Assembly (NCBI GenBank): GCA_963642885.1
Contig: CAVIJI010000004.1
Span: 1 to 64,000, forward strand
DNA: 64,000 nt
Direction of reading: 5' to 3'
DNA from: UMGS1696 sp963642885
GTDB taxonomy: Bacteria > Bacillota > Clostridia > Oscillospirales > CAG-272
Part shown: piece by piece, positions 33,040-42,682 of the stretch
How the letters are laid out: each line of letters starts with the position of its first letter
How positions within the stretch are numbered: the first letter of the stretch is position 1
Notes under the pieces: generated by a model
Databases searched by the model: none
The model's input: the letters and a program-made list of their open reading frames with translations, nothing else
What the model was told of the DNA's origin: nothing
Made by a program: the position numbers and the translations under genes

Positions 33040-34188
33040 TTAATGTACTAATTTAATCAATGGATTTTGTTTTGCTTCAACTGCACCCTTGGGACACAAT
33101 TCACTGCAGCAATAACATTTTATACATTCGTCTCTGTGGATATGAGCGATTTTATTATCAATGGTTATTGTGTGACGAGGACATGATCTGGCACAGACCC
33201 CGCATCCCACACATTTCTTTCTGTTAACATGAGGTTTGGCTTCGAAAAAAGCGGCAAATTTACCGCCGAACAAATTCGGTAAATTTTTCAGAAATTTTCC
33301 CGCATCCGTATCGGGCTTTTTAAAATCAAGAGTCGGACACTCTTCCATTCCGAGCAGCGGTATTTCACGTATATTCCGTGAAACAAGTCCGCGCGATGCG
33401 GCGGCGTTCAGATGGAGTATATTTCCGTCCGAGCCTATTATGTGTTCTGCCGCTACATCAAGCGAAAACGGAGAACGCGAGCACATCAGCAATCCCGTTT
33501 TTTTAGGTATACCGTATGAAGGGCCGTTTCCTTCCATCGAGATTACCGCATCACACAATGCGATAAATTCCTTGTTTCCGAGAACAAGCTCGTTTAAATC
33601 GACGAGCATTTCAGAGAAATCTTGAATGTGGGGAAAGCTCGAATGCATTTCGAATTTTTCGACACCGGGAATAAGACCGAAAAGGTTTTTCACCGCACAG
33701 CTCATCCCCGTCAGTGTATGAGTTTTCAGCTTGCAGATATCGACAATAACATCACATTCCGAAAAACAATTTAAAATGTGCAGAACCTTCAGCTTTTTAC
33801 CGTCGGTGTGTACCGTATTAAATGAACAGTCGTAGTTTAATTTGAGATAATCGAGCTTGATATCGTTCAAGCCGCAGACACGATATACATTTGCCAGTGA
33901 TGCCGCATTAAAAGGTCCTCCCGGCGAATCGGCGGCTGTTATTGACGATGCTCCGAATTCATGCAGTACGACCGCGGCGGCTTTAATAACATTGGGGTGG
34001 GTAGTCGCCGCATGGTCGGGGGATTTGGCAAGGACTAAATTCGGCTTTATAAGTACCTTTTTTCCGTTGATATTATCGGGTGTTATACCTATTCCGTGAA
34101 ATGCTTTGCGTATTTCCGAAATCAGTTTTTCTTCAGCGTAATCCGTACATTCGGTTATATATACAGGTGAGTTTTTTTCCATTTCCAT
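33040..34188 (-). CDS. DUF362 protein with two [4Fe-4S] clusters
   Basis: 382 residues. DUF362 domain (about 25-300: KVLIKPNLVLAKSPDHAATT, ITAADSPGGPFN, DVIVDICKLKTHTLTGMSCA, KNLFGLIPG). A C-terminal 2x[4Fe-4S] ferredoxin domain follows: CVGCGVCARSCP and CIKCYCCSELCP. Probably an iron-sulfur protein for an unknown electron-transfer step; family function is not established. First gene of the operon with ispE, GH2 and the acetyltransferase. Two in-frame ATGs (34188, 34182) are possible; no clear RBS distinguishes them. Confidence 0.88.
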   Translation of the reverse strand: MEMEKNSPVYITECTDYAEEKLISEIRKAFHGIGITPDNINGKKVLIKPNLVLAKSPDHAATTHPNVIKAAAVVLHEFGASSITAADSPGGPFNAASLANVYRVCGLNDIKLDYLKLNYDCSFNTVHTDGKKLKVLHILNCFSECDVIVDICKLKTHTLTGMSCAVKNLFGLIPGVEKFEMHSSFPHIQDFSEMLVDLNELVLGNKEFIALCDAVISMEGNGPSYGIPKKTGLLMCSRSPFSLDVAAEHIIGSDGNILHLNAAASRGLVSRNIREIPLLGMEECPTLDFKKPDTDAGKFLKNLPNLFGGKFAAFFEAKPHVNRKKCVGCGVCARSCPRHTITIDNKIAHIHRDECIKCYCCSELCPKGAVEAKQNPLIKLVH

Positions 34189-34217
34189 TCAGCTTATCAT
34201 TAATTAATATCACAGAT

Positions 34218-34246
34218 ATTATATCATAATTATTGTTCTATATCAA
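34218..34246 (-). promoter_or_regulatory. Promoter of the DUF362-ispE-GH2-GNAT operon
   Basis: Minus strand: TTGATA (34241-34246), 17-bp spacer, TATAAT (34218-34223). Confidence 0.7.
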
Positions 34247-34276
34247 CATTCAAGTAAACATCGGATTATTTATTGA

Positions 34277-34315
34277 AAAAGCTGCGAAAATCAAAATCGG
34301 TTTTACGCAGCTTTT
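34277..34315 (-). terminator. Terminator of the M20 peptidase gene
   Basis: Stem AAAAGCTGCG (34277-34286) with CGCAGCTTTT (34306-34315), extended inside by AAAA/TTTT. T run on the minus strand. Confidence 0.8.
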
Positions 34316-34341
34316 ATATATTTTTTGTTTTTCAGTGATAA

Positions 34342-35427
34342 TCACATATTCAGAACGGATTTATACATCTCAACGGCATAGGGGATAACTCTGTCATCGA
34401 ATTCATAATCAGTTGTGTGAAGTGCGGGATGGTTTATACCGCATCCGATTCCCATGAATGCGCCGTCGGTTTTACGCAAATAATATCCGAAATCCTCAGA
34501 CCATCTAAAAGGTTCGGAGGGATTTACTACATTCGCATTCAGTTTTGCGGCAGCATCCCTCAGCTTATCTACACATCTTTCATTGTTTATTGTTGCGGGA
34601 AATTCTTCTATGCGTGACATTTTTATCGTTAATCCGCTGTCTGAGGCGGCTTTTATTGCCGCATTTTCTATTTCCGATACAAAAGCATCGTACTCGTCCT
34701 GGTATTCAGCTCTGAGTGTGAGCCTGAGCGTTCCGTCACCTGCGGAAACACCGTATGAATGACTTCCCGCCTCTATTCCGATGACGGTTCCCAAAACTAT
34801 TCCCTTGTGTTTTTCGCAAATGCTTTCATTCATACATTGTATGGTTGCGGCTATGGCATTTGCGGGATTTGCTCCGTTTTCGGGATATGCCGCATGCGAT
34901 TGTCTGCCTATAAAGTGAATTTCGAGTCCCGTGGATGCACAGGCAAATGTATGCTTCAGAAGTAGCACGTCTCCGATGCCATACCCAGGTATATTATGAA
35001 AACCGTAGATTTCACATATATTCTTTTCGTCAATCAATGAAGAACATATCGCTCCGCCCATTCCGTTTTCTTCTCCGGGCTGAAAAACGAGATATACATC
35101 CTTATCCGTTTCTGCGGTATCAAGCCACAAAGCAAAGCATGCCAGAGAAGCACTGTGACCATCGTGTCCGCATAGGTGTCTCGGACATCCGTCGGCACAT
35201 GTAACGGCATCGAAATCCGCTCTGAATGCAATCGGTGCGGAACGGCCGATTCCTTTTTTCATGACATAGAACCACTGCCCTCTGTCTGTTATTTCCAAAG
35301 TTCGAGTGTGTTCGTGAATAAACCGCATAAGTATTTGTTTTGTCTTTACTTCATGCATGGATATTTCCGGATTATCGTGTAATTCTTTTCTGAGCTGTAT
35401 AATCAAATCAAGCTTTTCTTCATTCAT
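34342..35427 (-). CDS. M20-family amidohydrolase / peptidase
   Basis: 361 residues. RKELHDNPEISMHEVKT at the N-terminus and the metal site LCGHDGHSASLACFAL, FQPGEENGMGGAI (catalytic Glu pair) and EIYGFHNIPG, then a dimerisation domain (about 175-285) and a final HPALHTTDYEFDD. This is the aminoacylase/carboxypeptidase branch (N-acyl-amino acid amidohydrolase). Gene starts at 35427 after GAGGAG; single gene. Confidence 0.9.
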   Translation of the reverse strand: MNEEKLDLIIQLRKELHDNPEISMHEVKTKQILMRFIHEHTRTLEITDRGQWFYVMKKGIGRSAPIAFRADFDAVTCADGCPRHLCGHDGHSASLACFALWLDTAETDKDVYLVFQPGEENGMGGAICSSLIDEKNICEIYGFHNIPGYGIGDVLLLKHTFACASTGLEIHFIGRQSHAAYPENGANPANAIAATIQCMNESICEKHKGIVLGTVIGIEAGSHSYGVSAGDGTLRLTLRAEYQDEYDAFVSEIENAAIKAASDSGLTIKMSRIEEFPATINNERCVDKLRDAAAKLNANVVNPSEPFRWSEDFGYYLRKTDGAFMGIGCGINHPALHTTDYEFDDRVIPYAVEMYKSVLNM

Positions 35428-35464
35428 TTCCGCTTTACTCCTCGTCTAATGTTGCTCGGTGTAA

Positions 35465-35494
35465 ATTATAACATAATGAAACAGTCATTGTCTA
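35465..35494 (-). promoter_or_regulatory. Promoter of M20 peptidase gene
   Basis: Minus strand: TAGACA (35489-35494), 18-bp spacer, TATAAT (35465-35470). Confidence 0.6.
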
Positions 35495-35519
35495 CACTAT
35501 TATTTGTGCTTACGTGACA

Positions 35520-35556
35520 ACGGCACCGTATTTTTCGCTTGAAAATACGGTGCCGT
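35520..35556 (-). terminator. Strong hairpin after the lyxose isomerase gene
   Basis: Perfect 15-bp stem: ACGGCACCGTATTTT (35520-35534) with AAAATACGGTGCCGT (35542-35556), 7-nt loop. There is no long T run after it on the minus strand, so it may stabilise the 3' end or act as a weak terminator. Confidence 0.65.
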
Positions 35557-35561
35557 GAGAT

Positions 35562-36314
35562 TTATTCGGCTTCGGGGTATTCGTTGCAGAGGAGGTACTT
35601 CGGCTCGGCATCTTCTTCGATTTCGGGAAAACGTCCTACCGAATCAAAGAAACGTATATTATCGGATAAAGAAACATTTTTCATCTCACCCAAGTACGGC
35701 ATGCGATCCACGGGTTCGTAGAATCGGTTGTCCTTTGAATCGTCGTTGCATTGGCTTACTTCTCCGACAAGAACCTTGCCGTGTCCTTCTTCGCCCCAGA
35801 ATGCGTGATACAGCTTTCTGGTATTTGTCATGCTCATACCGGGAGTTAATCTGATAACACTGCCTGCGGGCACTTTATAGTGACGTCCGTCGACTTGTAT
35901 TTCAACGTCATCAGATGAAAACTCGTCGTTTTCATCTGCCGCATAAACCTTAATCATAAGGTTGCCGCCCCCGCGATTGATAATGTCCTCCTGTTTATAC
36001 CAGTGATAATGGTAGGGTGTAGTTTGATTTTCATCGACTATCATTATTTTTTCGGCGTAAACCTTGTGGTCATCGGGATTATGTGCATTTCCGTTGCGCA
36101 GAGTGAATAAAAACAACCCGCATTTCTTATAATCGCCGCTTCCGAAATCCGTTATATCCCAGCCGAGACAGTTGCGTCTGATTTCGTCATATTCTTGGTT
36201 GGCGTTCTTCCAGTCATTTACCGAGAAAAATGCGAACGGAGGAAGCAAAAATTTGTGTTCATCTAAAAATCCGACAGCGTCTTCGATAATCGAATTAATT
36301 TCCGATCTTTTCAT
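35562..36314 (-). CDS. D-lyxose/D-mannose isomerase (PF07385 cupin)
   Basis: 250 residues. KRSEINSIIEDAVGFLDEHK, PPFAFFSV, LGWDITDFGSGDYKK and LFTLRNG match the conserved N-terminus of the D-lyxose isomerase family. The cupin metal site is visible as PYHYHWYKQEDI (two His, Glu) and later LYHAFWGEEGHGKVLVGEVS. Interconverts D-lyxose/D-xylulose or D-mannose/D-fructose. Members are near 170-230 residues, so the last 20-30 residues are extra. 54 nt downstream of the GHL6 gene, probably one operon. RBS GGAAGGA. Confidence 0.88.
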   Translation of the reverse strand: MKRSEINSIIEDAVGFLDEHKFLLPPFAFFSVNDWKNANQEYDEIRRNCLGWDITDFGSGDYKKCGLFLFTLRNGNAHNPDDHKVYAEKIMIVDENQTTPYHYHWYKQEDIINRGGGNLMIKVYAADENDEFSSDDVEIQVDGRHYKVPAGSVIRLTPGMSMTNTRKLYHAFWGEEGHGKVLVGEVSQCNDDSKDNRFYEPVDRMPYLGEMKNVSLSDNIRFFDSVGRFPEIEEDAEPKYLLCNEYPEAE

Positions 36315-36368
36315 TACATATCCTTCCTTAGTGTTGGATTGCGGATAAGCTGAATATTCAGCATCTCA

Positions 36369-38342
36369 TCAGTAATCGATAACTACCATGGCATGGCAAT
36401 CGAGCTTGTCCACAGTATAAGATATTATTCCGTTTTCATATGAGTACGGAATGTCCTTTTTTTCGGGAGCCGTATACACTCTTTTAGGTATTATATCGGT
36501 ATGCAGCTTAACGGAGATGTTATAAAGCGGAATGACATCCTCGATGACTTCTACTCCGTTTCCGCGCTTTACGGGAGAAGCATAGAGCAGATGGTTTACG
36601 AGTCTGTGCTCCGAGGATTGATTCATTAATGTAATCACTCCTTGAGCGGGAAGATTTGTCGTAATGGTTTTATTTTCTCCGAGAAGTGTATCGATTATAT
36701 GGTTTGTTATCAGCTTGGATACGATACTGCCCTTTACTGCGTATTCGCTGAATATCTTAGCCGAAATGTATGCGCCGTCTTTACCCATTACAGCTGCCGG
36801 ATAACGTTTAGATTTATCATTCGGTGTGTGCTGGTGTGAGCAGAAAGCGAATGTGCTGCGGTTGAAGTATGGGTTTTCTCTTTCAACAACAACATTACCG
36901 TCGGTTTCTATGTCGTATGATTTCGAGTAAATAACGAATGCGGTGTTTCCGAGTGCTCCGAGATCAAAATCAGGACGGAAATATATGGGTGAATAATTGC
37001 TCTCACCGACAAAACGGCATCCGAAATCGAGCTTGAATTCATTATCAAATCCGACGGCACTTTCACCTGTGGCGAGAACACGACCTCCGTTTGCTATGAA
37101 TTCTTTAACAGCGGCGGTGAGTCGTTCGTCAAGTCGGACGTTGTCGGGAAGAATGAGCAGTTTATATTTTACGCATTCTCCGTTGAGGAGCGAATCGGTG
37201 TCTATAACATCGAACAGGAAATTACCTTCGAGAAGCATACGAACGACACCGGCATCGGAGCCTGCCTCGCCGTTATGCGGCAAATGATTTTGCTCGCAGT
37301 AATTAGCCGCAGCTTCCTCAGACAATACTGCGATATCCGCAACCGATACAACATTGTCAAGCCATTCTTCACGTTCTTCAACTTCGGAATAAGCGGCACC
37401 GATGAGATCGTATGTAGCTTCATCCATATGTCCGTCGGGATGCATTTGGTCGCCTACAGAGCATTTCGCACCGTTAGCAACACAGAGAGCTTCTTCATAT
37501 CTGAGAGCGTTGGGATGCTTGTATCCGCCGAACTCACCCCATGTTGTATGGAATTTTCCGGTCATACCGAGGAAATTTTTGCCGAGTGTTCGTGAATATG
37601 CCGCCGAGAGAGGGAAGTGGTCGTATCCCCATCCACCTGTCGGAAGTGACTCGAGCTCAAGATGTGTGTCTACATCCGCGAGATCACGTCTGCCGCGTCT
37701 GATGTGTCCGCTGTTGTGGAATACGGGGAGACCTGGCTTGATTCTGTCTACCGCCTCACGAACACGACGGGTGTAGTTTGCGTATACTCTTTCGCCGAGT
37801 TCACGAGCGTTTTCGTCATTGTACGGGTCTTTTCCTTCATCGAGAAGCGTTTTTACACAATTCTGGCACCAGCAAGTACGTACTCCCACTATATCGAGGA
37901 AAATTCCGTCACAATCGTATTTTTTGACAACCTCTTCTATTTGAGCTATGAGGTAGTCAAGATACGGCGAGTTCATGCAAAGCTCATGGAAGCCGGGATG
38001 TTGCCAATCGATTCTGTCATCCTTGGAACGTCTCAGCCATTCGGGATGTCTGTGAGCTATTTTCTCATCAAAACCTGCCGATAAATATACGGGTGTTTTA
38101 ACGCCGATTTCATGAGCGGCTTTGATTTCCGCATCCAAAAGGTCGAATTTGAGTCCGGGGTGTATTTCGTTTGCTTCACTCGGATGATATGCCCATCCGT
38201 GGTGACACTTTGAGAAAACGGTGATGGAGTTTACATGTCCGCGCTTGAGTGCATCTTGAAATTGTTCCTTTGAAAAAGCGGAACCTATATTATCGATTTT
38301 TTCGCTTGTATGAAAATCAAGGTGTATTTGTCTGAAATTCAT
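36369..38342 (-). CDS. GHL6 / GH42-trimerisation-type glycosidase
   Basis: 657 residues, no signal peptide. TIM barrel of the hypothetical glycoside hydrolase 6 (GHL6) type: SKCHHGWAYHPSEANEIHPG near 44, VKTPVYLSAGFDEK, DCDGIFLDIVG, and a C-x2-C pair (CWCQNC) after it. A beta-galactosidase trimerisation domain (about 335-535, LLILPDNVRLDERLTAAVKEF, GGRVLATGES) and a C-terminal beta domain follow. Substrate unknown. GGAGG before the ATG; same strand as the lyxose isomerase, 85 nt after the LURP-one gene. Confidence 0.78.
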   Translation of the reverse strand: MNFRQIHLDFHTSEKIDNIGSAFSKEQFQDALKRGHVNSITVFSKCHHGWAYHPSEANEIHPGLKFDLLDAEIKAAHEIGVKTPVYLSAGFDEKIAHRHPEWLRRSKDDRIDWQHPGFHELCMNSPYLDYLIAQIEEVVKKYDCDGIFLDIVGVRTCWCQNCVKTLLDEGKDPYNDENARELGERVYANYTRRVREAVDRIKPGLPVFHNSGHIRRGRRDLADVDTHLELESLPTGGWGYDHFPLSAAYSRTLGKNFLGMTGKFHTTWGEFGGYKHPNALRYEEALCVANGAKCSVGDQMHPDGHMDEATYDLIGAAYSEVEEREEWLDNVVSVADIAVLSEEAAANYCEQNHLPHNGEAGSDAGVVRMLLEGNFLFDVIDTDSLLNGECVKYKLLILPDNVRLDERLTAAVKEFIANGGRVLATGESAVGFDNEFKLDFGCRFVGESNYSPIYFRPDFDLGALGNTAFVIYSKSYDIETDGNVVVERENPYFNRSTFAFCSHQHTPNDKSKRYPAAVMGKDGAYISAKIFSEYAVKGSIVSKLITNHIIDTLLGENKTITTNLPAQGVITLMNQSSEHRLVNHLLYASPVKRGNGVEVIEDVIPLYNISVKLHTDIIPKRVYTAPEKKDIPYSYENGIISYTVDKLDCHAMVVIDY

Positions 38343-38427
38343 TATTTTATTCCTCCGAAGGTTGATTTGTTTCGATTAAATATCGCAAGTAGAGGGCTGT
38401 TATTGTTTGACGAAAGGTGTAACAAAA

Positions 38428-38898
38428 TTATCTTTCCGATTTTTCCGCATCAATGGCAAGAACGAGTAAAAGGACATTCAATGTATTGCAGTCGTCATCG
38501 ACGTCAATGCAATACGTATCTGTCAGATGCATTATTTCTTTTGATATATGTGCGATGCGTTCGTTATTCTCTTTGTTAACAACATCATAGTCCCATTCGA
38601 GATAGTTGCCCGTAACATCCCAACCCATGTAATCAATATCAAAGTGCGGTTTGAAGAAGGATAACTCCTTACGTATCGTACCCACCTCATTACCGCCTAT
38701 TTCTATGTCATACGTAGGAAGAAACGAGAAAAAACGTCGTGTAAGCTTGGCAGCTTCAATATCGTTAACATCATGCACGGACAACGTTTTCGTTAATGCG
38801 AATTGCCCTTTAATCGTATAATAGATATTTTCGTTTTCATCATATACATCGAATTCATCGAACAGTGTCAGAAATTGTTGTTTGATAATAAGCTTCAT
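38428..38898 (-). CDS. LURP-one-related / YxjI-family protein
   Basis: 156 residues, all-beta with a tubby-like C2 fold: KLIIKQQFLTLFDEFDVYDE, YYTIKGQFALTKTL, YDIEIGGNEVGTI, WDVTGNYLEWDYDVVN. These are marks of the LURP-one/YxjI family. Role unknown; scramblase-like or membrane-associated functions have been proposed for the fold. Its ATG overlaps the MATE stop by 4 nt (ATGA), so translation is coupled. Confidence 0.8.
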   Translation of the reverse strand: MKLIIKQQFLTLFDEFDVYDENENIYYTIKGQFALTKTLSVHDVNDIEAAKLTRRFFSFLPTYDIEIGGNEVGTIRKELSFFKPHFDIDYMGWDVTGNYLEWDYDVVNKENNERIAHISKEIMHLTDTYCIDVDDDCNTLNVLLLVLAIDAEKSER

Positions 38899-40322
38899 TG
38901 TGTCTTTCCTTTCTCGGAAATATCATTTACAACACATTTAGCCCAGAAACCCGATTTAAGCATCGGTATTCCCGCGAATAATTTAATCGCGTCACAGAAC
39001 TGTACGGCAAAGTATACCCATATAATGCTTATGTCGGTAAAACGACACATGAACAGGGATATCATCGCGGGAACAACCCAGGTGAATACCGAGTCGAAAA
39101 GGAACGTGATTATTGTCTTTCCGCCCGAGCGTATCGTAAAATAAATATTGTGAATTAGCGCGTGTATAGGCAGAGACAGACCCGCAATCGTCAGAAATGT
39201 AGATGCGAGCGATTGTACCTCCGGCTCGACTTTATACAGCAGTGGGATAAAGGGAGAAGATATTATAATCAATAAGCCGATAAAAATGTGAGAAACAACG
39301 GTTACAAACAGCAGTTTGTTGTCAACATCGATTGCGCCGTCGACGTCACCCGCGCCGAGCTTCTGACCGACGAGAATAGAGACCGCGGAACCCATTGCAA
39401 ACATTATAATGCAGAAAAGATTCCACGCTGTTGTAGCGATATTCACGGCGGCAACTACCGTAAGGCCGCGAACCGAGTAGTTCTGTGTGATAAACGTTGT
39501 TCCGAGCGACCACAGGACTTCGTTTACCAGCAGAGGTGTACCTGTTATCGCAATACGCTTGACAAGCTGCATGGGAACATGAAGACTTTTATATGCTCCT
39601 TTAATGAAAGCAAACTTATCGGGATTCCGATGAGCGGCAAAAACAACCACAAAAAGCTCCACGAAACGGGACATTACCGTTGCTATGGCGGCTCCTCTTA
39701 CACCGAGAGCGGGAAAACCGCACAAACCGAATATGAGGAGCAGATTGAAAACAAAGTTAACCGCGATTGCGGATATACTCGCAATCATCGGTGCCACCGT
39801 TTCGCCTGTTTCACGCAGCGTTCCGGCATACGCCTGAACTATGGCAAACGGAACAAGACCGACAACGGCAATGTTCAGATACGCACGTGCTTCGGATAAA
39901 GTACGGGCAACATCCTCAGCGGAGTTGGCTTCGCTTTTCAGAAACAACATAATCAGATTTTCACCGAACATCACGAAAACCAGAATCGCTATAACGGATG
40001 TTATTACAGAAAAAATCATTTTAAAACGGAAGGTGTCACGCATTCCGCGTATATCATTACTTCCGAAAAACTGAGTTCCGAATATTGAGGCACCGGATAT
40101 GCCGCCGAAAATCGTAAGATTGAATACGAAAACGAGCTGGTTGGCGATGGAAACCGCACTCATGTAGATTGTTCCGAGTCGTCCGACCATCAGGTTATCG
40201 AGTAAGCTGACAAAATTGGTTATGCCCTGCTGAATTATCAGCGGCAGGACAAGAACCCAAAGTAACTTGTAAAACTCTTTGTCGCCGATGAACTTGTGTT
40301 TAAAGGATTTAAGAAAATTCAT
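38895..40322 (-). CDS. MATE-family efflux transporter
   Basis: 475 residues, 12 helices, the multidrug and toxin extrusion fold. LWVLVLPLIIQQGITNFVSL and DNLMVGRLGTIYMSAVSIAN at the first two helices, then VNFVFNLLLIFGLCGFPALG and the matching second-half helices. Cation-coupled export; substrate unknown. Third gene of the operon TIM barrel - uxaC - MATE - LURP-one, 22 nt after uxaC. Confidence 0.9.
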   Translation of the reverse strand: MNFLKSFKHKFIGDKEFYKLLWVLVLPLIIQQGITNFVSLLDNLMVGRLGTIYMSAVSIANQLVFVFNLTIFGGISGASIFGTQFFGSNDIRGMRDTFRFKMIFSVITSVIAILVFVMFGENLIMLFLKSEANSAEDVARTLSEARAYLNIAVVGLVPFAIVQAYAGTLRETGETVAPMIASISAIAVNFVFNLLLIFGLCGFPALGVRGAAIATVMSRFVELFVVVFAAHRNPDKFAFIKGAYKSLHVPMQLVKRIAITGTPLLVNEVLWSLGTTFITQNYSVRGLTVVAAVNIATTAWNLFCIIMFAMGSAVSILVGQKLGAGDVDGAIDVDNKLLFVTVVSHIFIGLLIIISSPFIPLLYKVEPEVQSLASTFLTIAGLSLPIHALIHNIYFTIRSGGKTIITFLFDSVFTWVVPAMISLFMCRFTDISIIWVYFAVQFCDAIKLFAGIPMLKSGFWAKCVVNDISEKGKTQ

Positions 40323-40344
40323 TTATAAAATTTTGGATTGTTGA

Positions 40345-41763
40345 TTAATCGATTTTAAAGCCGAAATAGTTCTTTGTGTTGTTGTAGCATATGTCGCATA
40401 CCAATGTTGCCAAAGCCTCGGGCTCAAACGGATATAAGCCGTCCTCAACCCATCCGCCTATAATGTTGCAGAGTATGCGTCTGAAGTATTCGTGTCTGGG
40501 ATAAGATGTAAAGCTGCGTGAGTCGGTGAGCATTCCGTTGAATTTGCCGAATGCGCTTACGTTGGCAAGCTGCCTCATTTGCGCTTCCATGCCGTCAATG
40601 GTGTCGTTGAACCACCATGCTGAGCCTTGCATTACCTTCGGATATCCGTCTTCGGATGTTTGGAAGCATCCGAGCATCGAAGAAATGGCAGCGTTGCACG
40701 TAGGATCTACCGAGTATACGATAGTGCGGGGAAGGCTGCCGTGCTTTTCCATGAGAGCAAGCAAATCTATTATTCCCTGAACATTGGTGAAGCCTATTGT
40801 ATCAAACCCTGTGTCGGGGCCGAGCTTTTTCATCATGACAGGGTTTGCATTACGGCATACACCCGCGTGAAGCTGCATTACCCAACCGCGTTTAGCATAT
40901 TCTCCCGCGAGGAAGGAAAGCATTTCACATTTCAGTACGCAAAGCATTTCGGGAGTTACTTCTTTTCCGTCGGAGTTAAGAGCGGTTTCAAACGCTTGGT
41001 CTGCCGCATACTCATTCGGTTTTATGTACATCGGAAATTCGTCGAGACCATGGTCGGCGGTACGGCATCCCATTTTATCGAAAAACTCAATTCGTTTAAC
41101 AAGTGCTTCTTTGAGGGTGGCAATGTTTTTTATACGAACGCCGCTTGCCTGACTCAGTTTTTCATAATAAGCCTCAAGTCCGGGCTTGTTGATGTTGAAG
41201 CATTTATCGGGACGGAACGCAGGCAAAACCTGAGTGCCGAAAGACTTATCATCGGCGAGCATTTTATGCCATTCGAGTGTGTCGACGGGATCATCGGTTG
41301 TACAGATGACTTTAACACGAGACATAGTGATGAGATTTCTGACACTCATTCCGGGATCGGCGAGTGCTTCCGAAGTGCTTTCCCAGATACGGTCGACTGT
41401 ATCCGGACCTAAAATGAGTCCGCATCCGAAGAAACGCTTTAATTCGAGATGTGTCCAATGGAACAGAGGGTTTCCGATAAGATACGGCATGCATTCGGCA
41501 TAGGCCTTGAATTTTTCGTAGTCGGACGCATCACCTGTAATATATTTTTCGGCAACGCCGCAGCTTCTCATGGCTCTCCATTTGTAGTGGTCGCCGCCTA
41601 ACCATAATTCCGTTATGTTTGAATACTGTTTGTCCTCCGCGATTTCACGAGGAGAAACATGGCAATGATAGTCGATAATCGGAAGATGCTCGGCATATTT
41701 GTGGAAGAGAACCTGCGCCGTTTCGTTTTTCAGAAGAAAGTTTCTGCCCATAAAATTTTTCAT
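40345..41763 (-). CDS. uxaC: Uronate isomerase
   Basis: Interconverts D-glucuronate/D-fructuronate and D-galacturonate/D-tagaturonate. 472 residues, the family length. PIIDYHCHVSPREIAEDKQY holds the HxH metal site, ELWLGGDHYKWRAMRSCGV is a family signature, then WVMQLHAGVCRNANPVMM and the DSRSFTSYPRHEYFRRILC C-terminus. It stands alone without uxaA/uxaB or kdg genes in the window. Downstream of a sugar epimerase in one operon. Confidence 0.95.
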   Translation of the reverse strand: MKNFMGRNFLLKNETAQVLFHKYAEHLPIIDYHCHVSPREIAEDKQYSNITELWLGGDHYKWRAMRSCGVAEKYITGDASDYEKFKAYAECMPYLIGNPLFHWTHLELKRFFGCGLILGPDTVDRIWESTSEALADPGMSVRNLITMSRVKVICTTDDPVDTLEWHKMLADDKSFGTQVLPAFRPDKCFNINKPGLEAYYEKLSQASGVRIKNIATLKEALVKRIEFFDKMGCRTADHGLDEFPMYIKPNEYAADQAFETALNSDGKEVTPEMLCVLKCEMLSFLAGEYAKRGWVMQLHAGVCRNANPVMMKKLGPDTGFDTIGFTNVQGIIDLLALMEKHGSLPRTIVYSVDPTCNAAISSMLGCFQTSEDGYPKVMQGSAWWFNDTIDGMEAQMRQLANVSAFGKFNGMLTDSRSFTSYPRHEYFRRILCNIIGGWVEDGLYPFEPEALATLVCDICYNNTKNYFGFKID

Positions 41764-41780
41764 GTCGTACCTGTCTCCTT

Positions 41781-42656
41781 TTATTTTGTTTTGTATTTAT
41801 GATTGAACAGTTCGTCGAGATAAACGAGCGTACTTTCGATTTTCGGAATATCAAGGTCTTCTTCGACCATTACAGGCGATTCCAGAGTCAAAGTGCCGCT
41901 GTAGTTTATATCATATATGAGTGAGGCAACCTCATCGAAATCTATGACACCGTCACGCGGATGAAGTATCGGACGAAGAGCCTTGAAATTCTTATATCCT
42001 CCCGTGTAATCACTGACGTGAATATGCTCGATATTGTCTGTGATTACCTTATCGGTAAGAATTTCTCTGATTTGCTCATGAAGCTTGCCGAATCTGGTAT
42101 CGAAAATAAGCTTTGCGTTTCCGATAACAGGGAGCAGTTTGTGCCAGTTCGAGAGAGGGTCATTTGTGTTCGAAGGGATGTTTTCGATAAGCAGCTGTAC
42201 TCCGTGTTTTCCCGCAATCGAATTGAGCTCGGGCAGCTTGGAAATATTGTAATCTATATTTTTGTCAGAAGAAAAACCTCCCCACAGATGAAGAACCATA
42301 CGTGGAATGGAGAGCTTTTCAGCGGTCTCGCAGTTGATTGTGAAAAATTTTACGGCGTCAAGATAGAGCTTTTGCGCGTCGTCTTTTTTACCCTCGGAAA
42401 AAAGCACACCGGCATCCGATATCATCGTTCCGACTTCTTTTTCGCAATGGATCGTCACGGGGTTTACACCGTATTCGCGAATTGCGGAAACGACACTGTC
42501 AAGCTTATCATAGTAGCTTATCAGCATCATAAGCTCACATCCGACACAGAGCTTTTTGTCTTGAAGCTTTTTTATTTCAGAGAGGGCTCTGATGTAGTTA
42601 TAGTTGTTGCTTCGACCAACCATAGTACCGGTAGATACAAGTAAATTTACTGACAT
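41781..42656 (-). CDS. Sugar phosphate isomerase/epimerase TIM barrel
   Basis: 291-residue AP_endonuc_2-type barrel. NLLVSTGTMVG opens strand 1; VNPVTIHCEKEVG and PRMVLHLWGGFSSD follow. VQLLIENIPSN carries the metal Glu, AKLIFDTRFGKLHEQ an Asp/His-type ligand, IEHIHVSDYTGGY a His, and TLTLESPVMVEED the last Glu. Probable keto-sugar epimerase or isomerase of unknown substrate; the link to uxaC suggests uronate metabolism. First gene of the operon; weak Shine-Dalgarno (CAGGTC). Confidence 0.82.
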   Translation of the reverse strand: MSVNLLVSTGTMVGRSNNYNYIRALSEIKKLQDKKLCVGCELMMLISYYDKLDSVVSAIREYGVNPVTIHCEKEVGTMISDAGVLFSEGKKDDAQKLYLDAVKFFTINCETAEKLSIPRMVLHLWGGFSSDKNIDYNISKLPELNSIAGKHGVQLLIENIPSNTNDPLSNWHKLLPVIGNAKLIFDTRFGKLHEQIREILTDKVITDNIEHIHVSDYTGGYKNFKALRPILHPRDGVIDFDEVASLIYDINYSGTLTLESPVMVEEDLDIPKIESTLVYLDELFNHKYKTK

Positions 42657-42682
42657 ATACGACCTGATTTCCGATGTATTCA

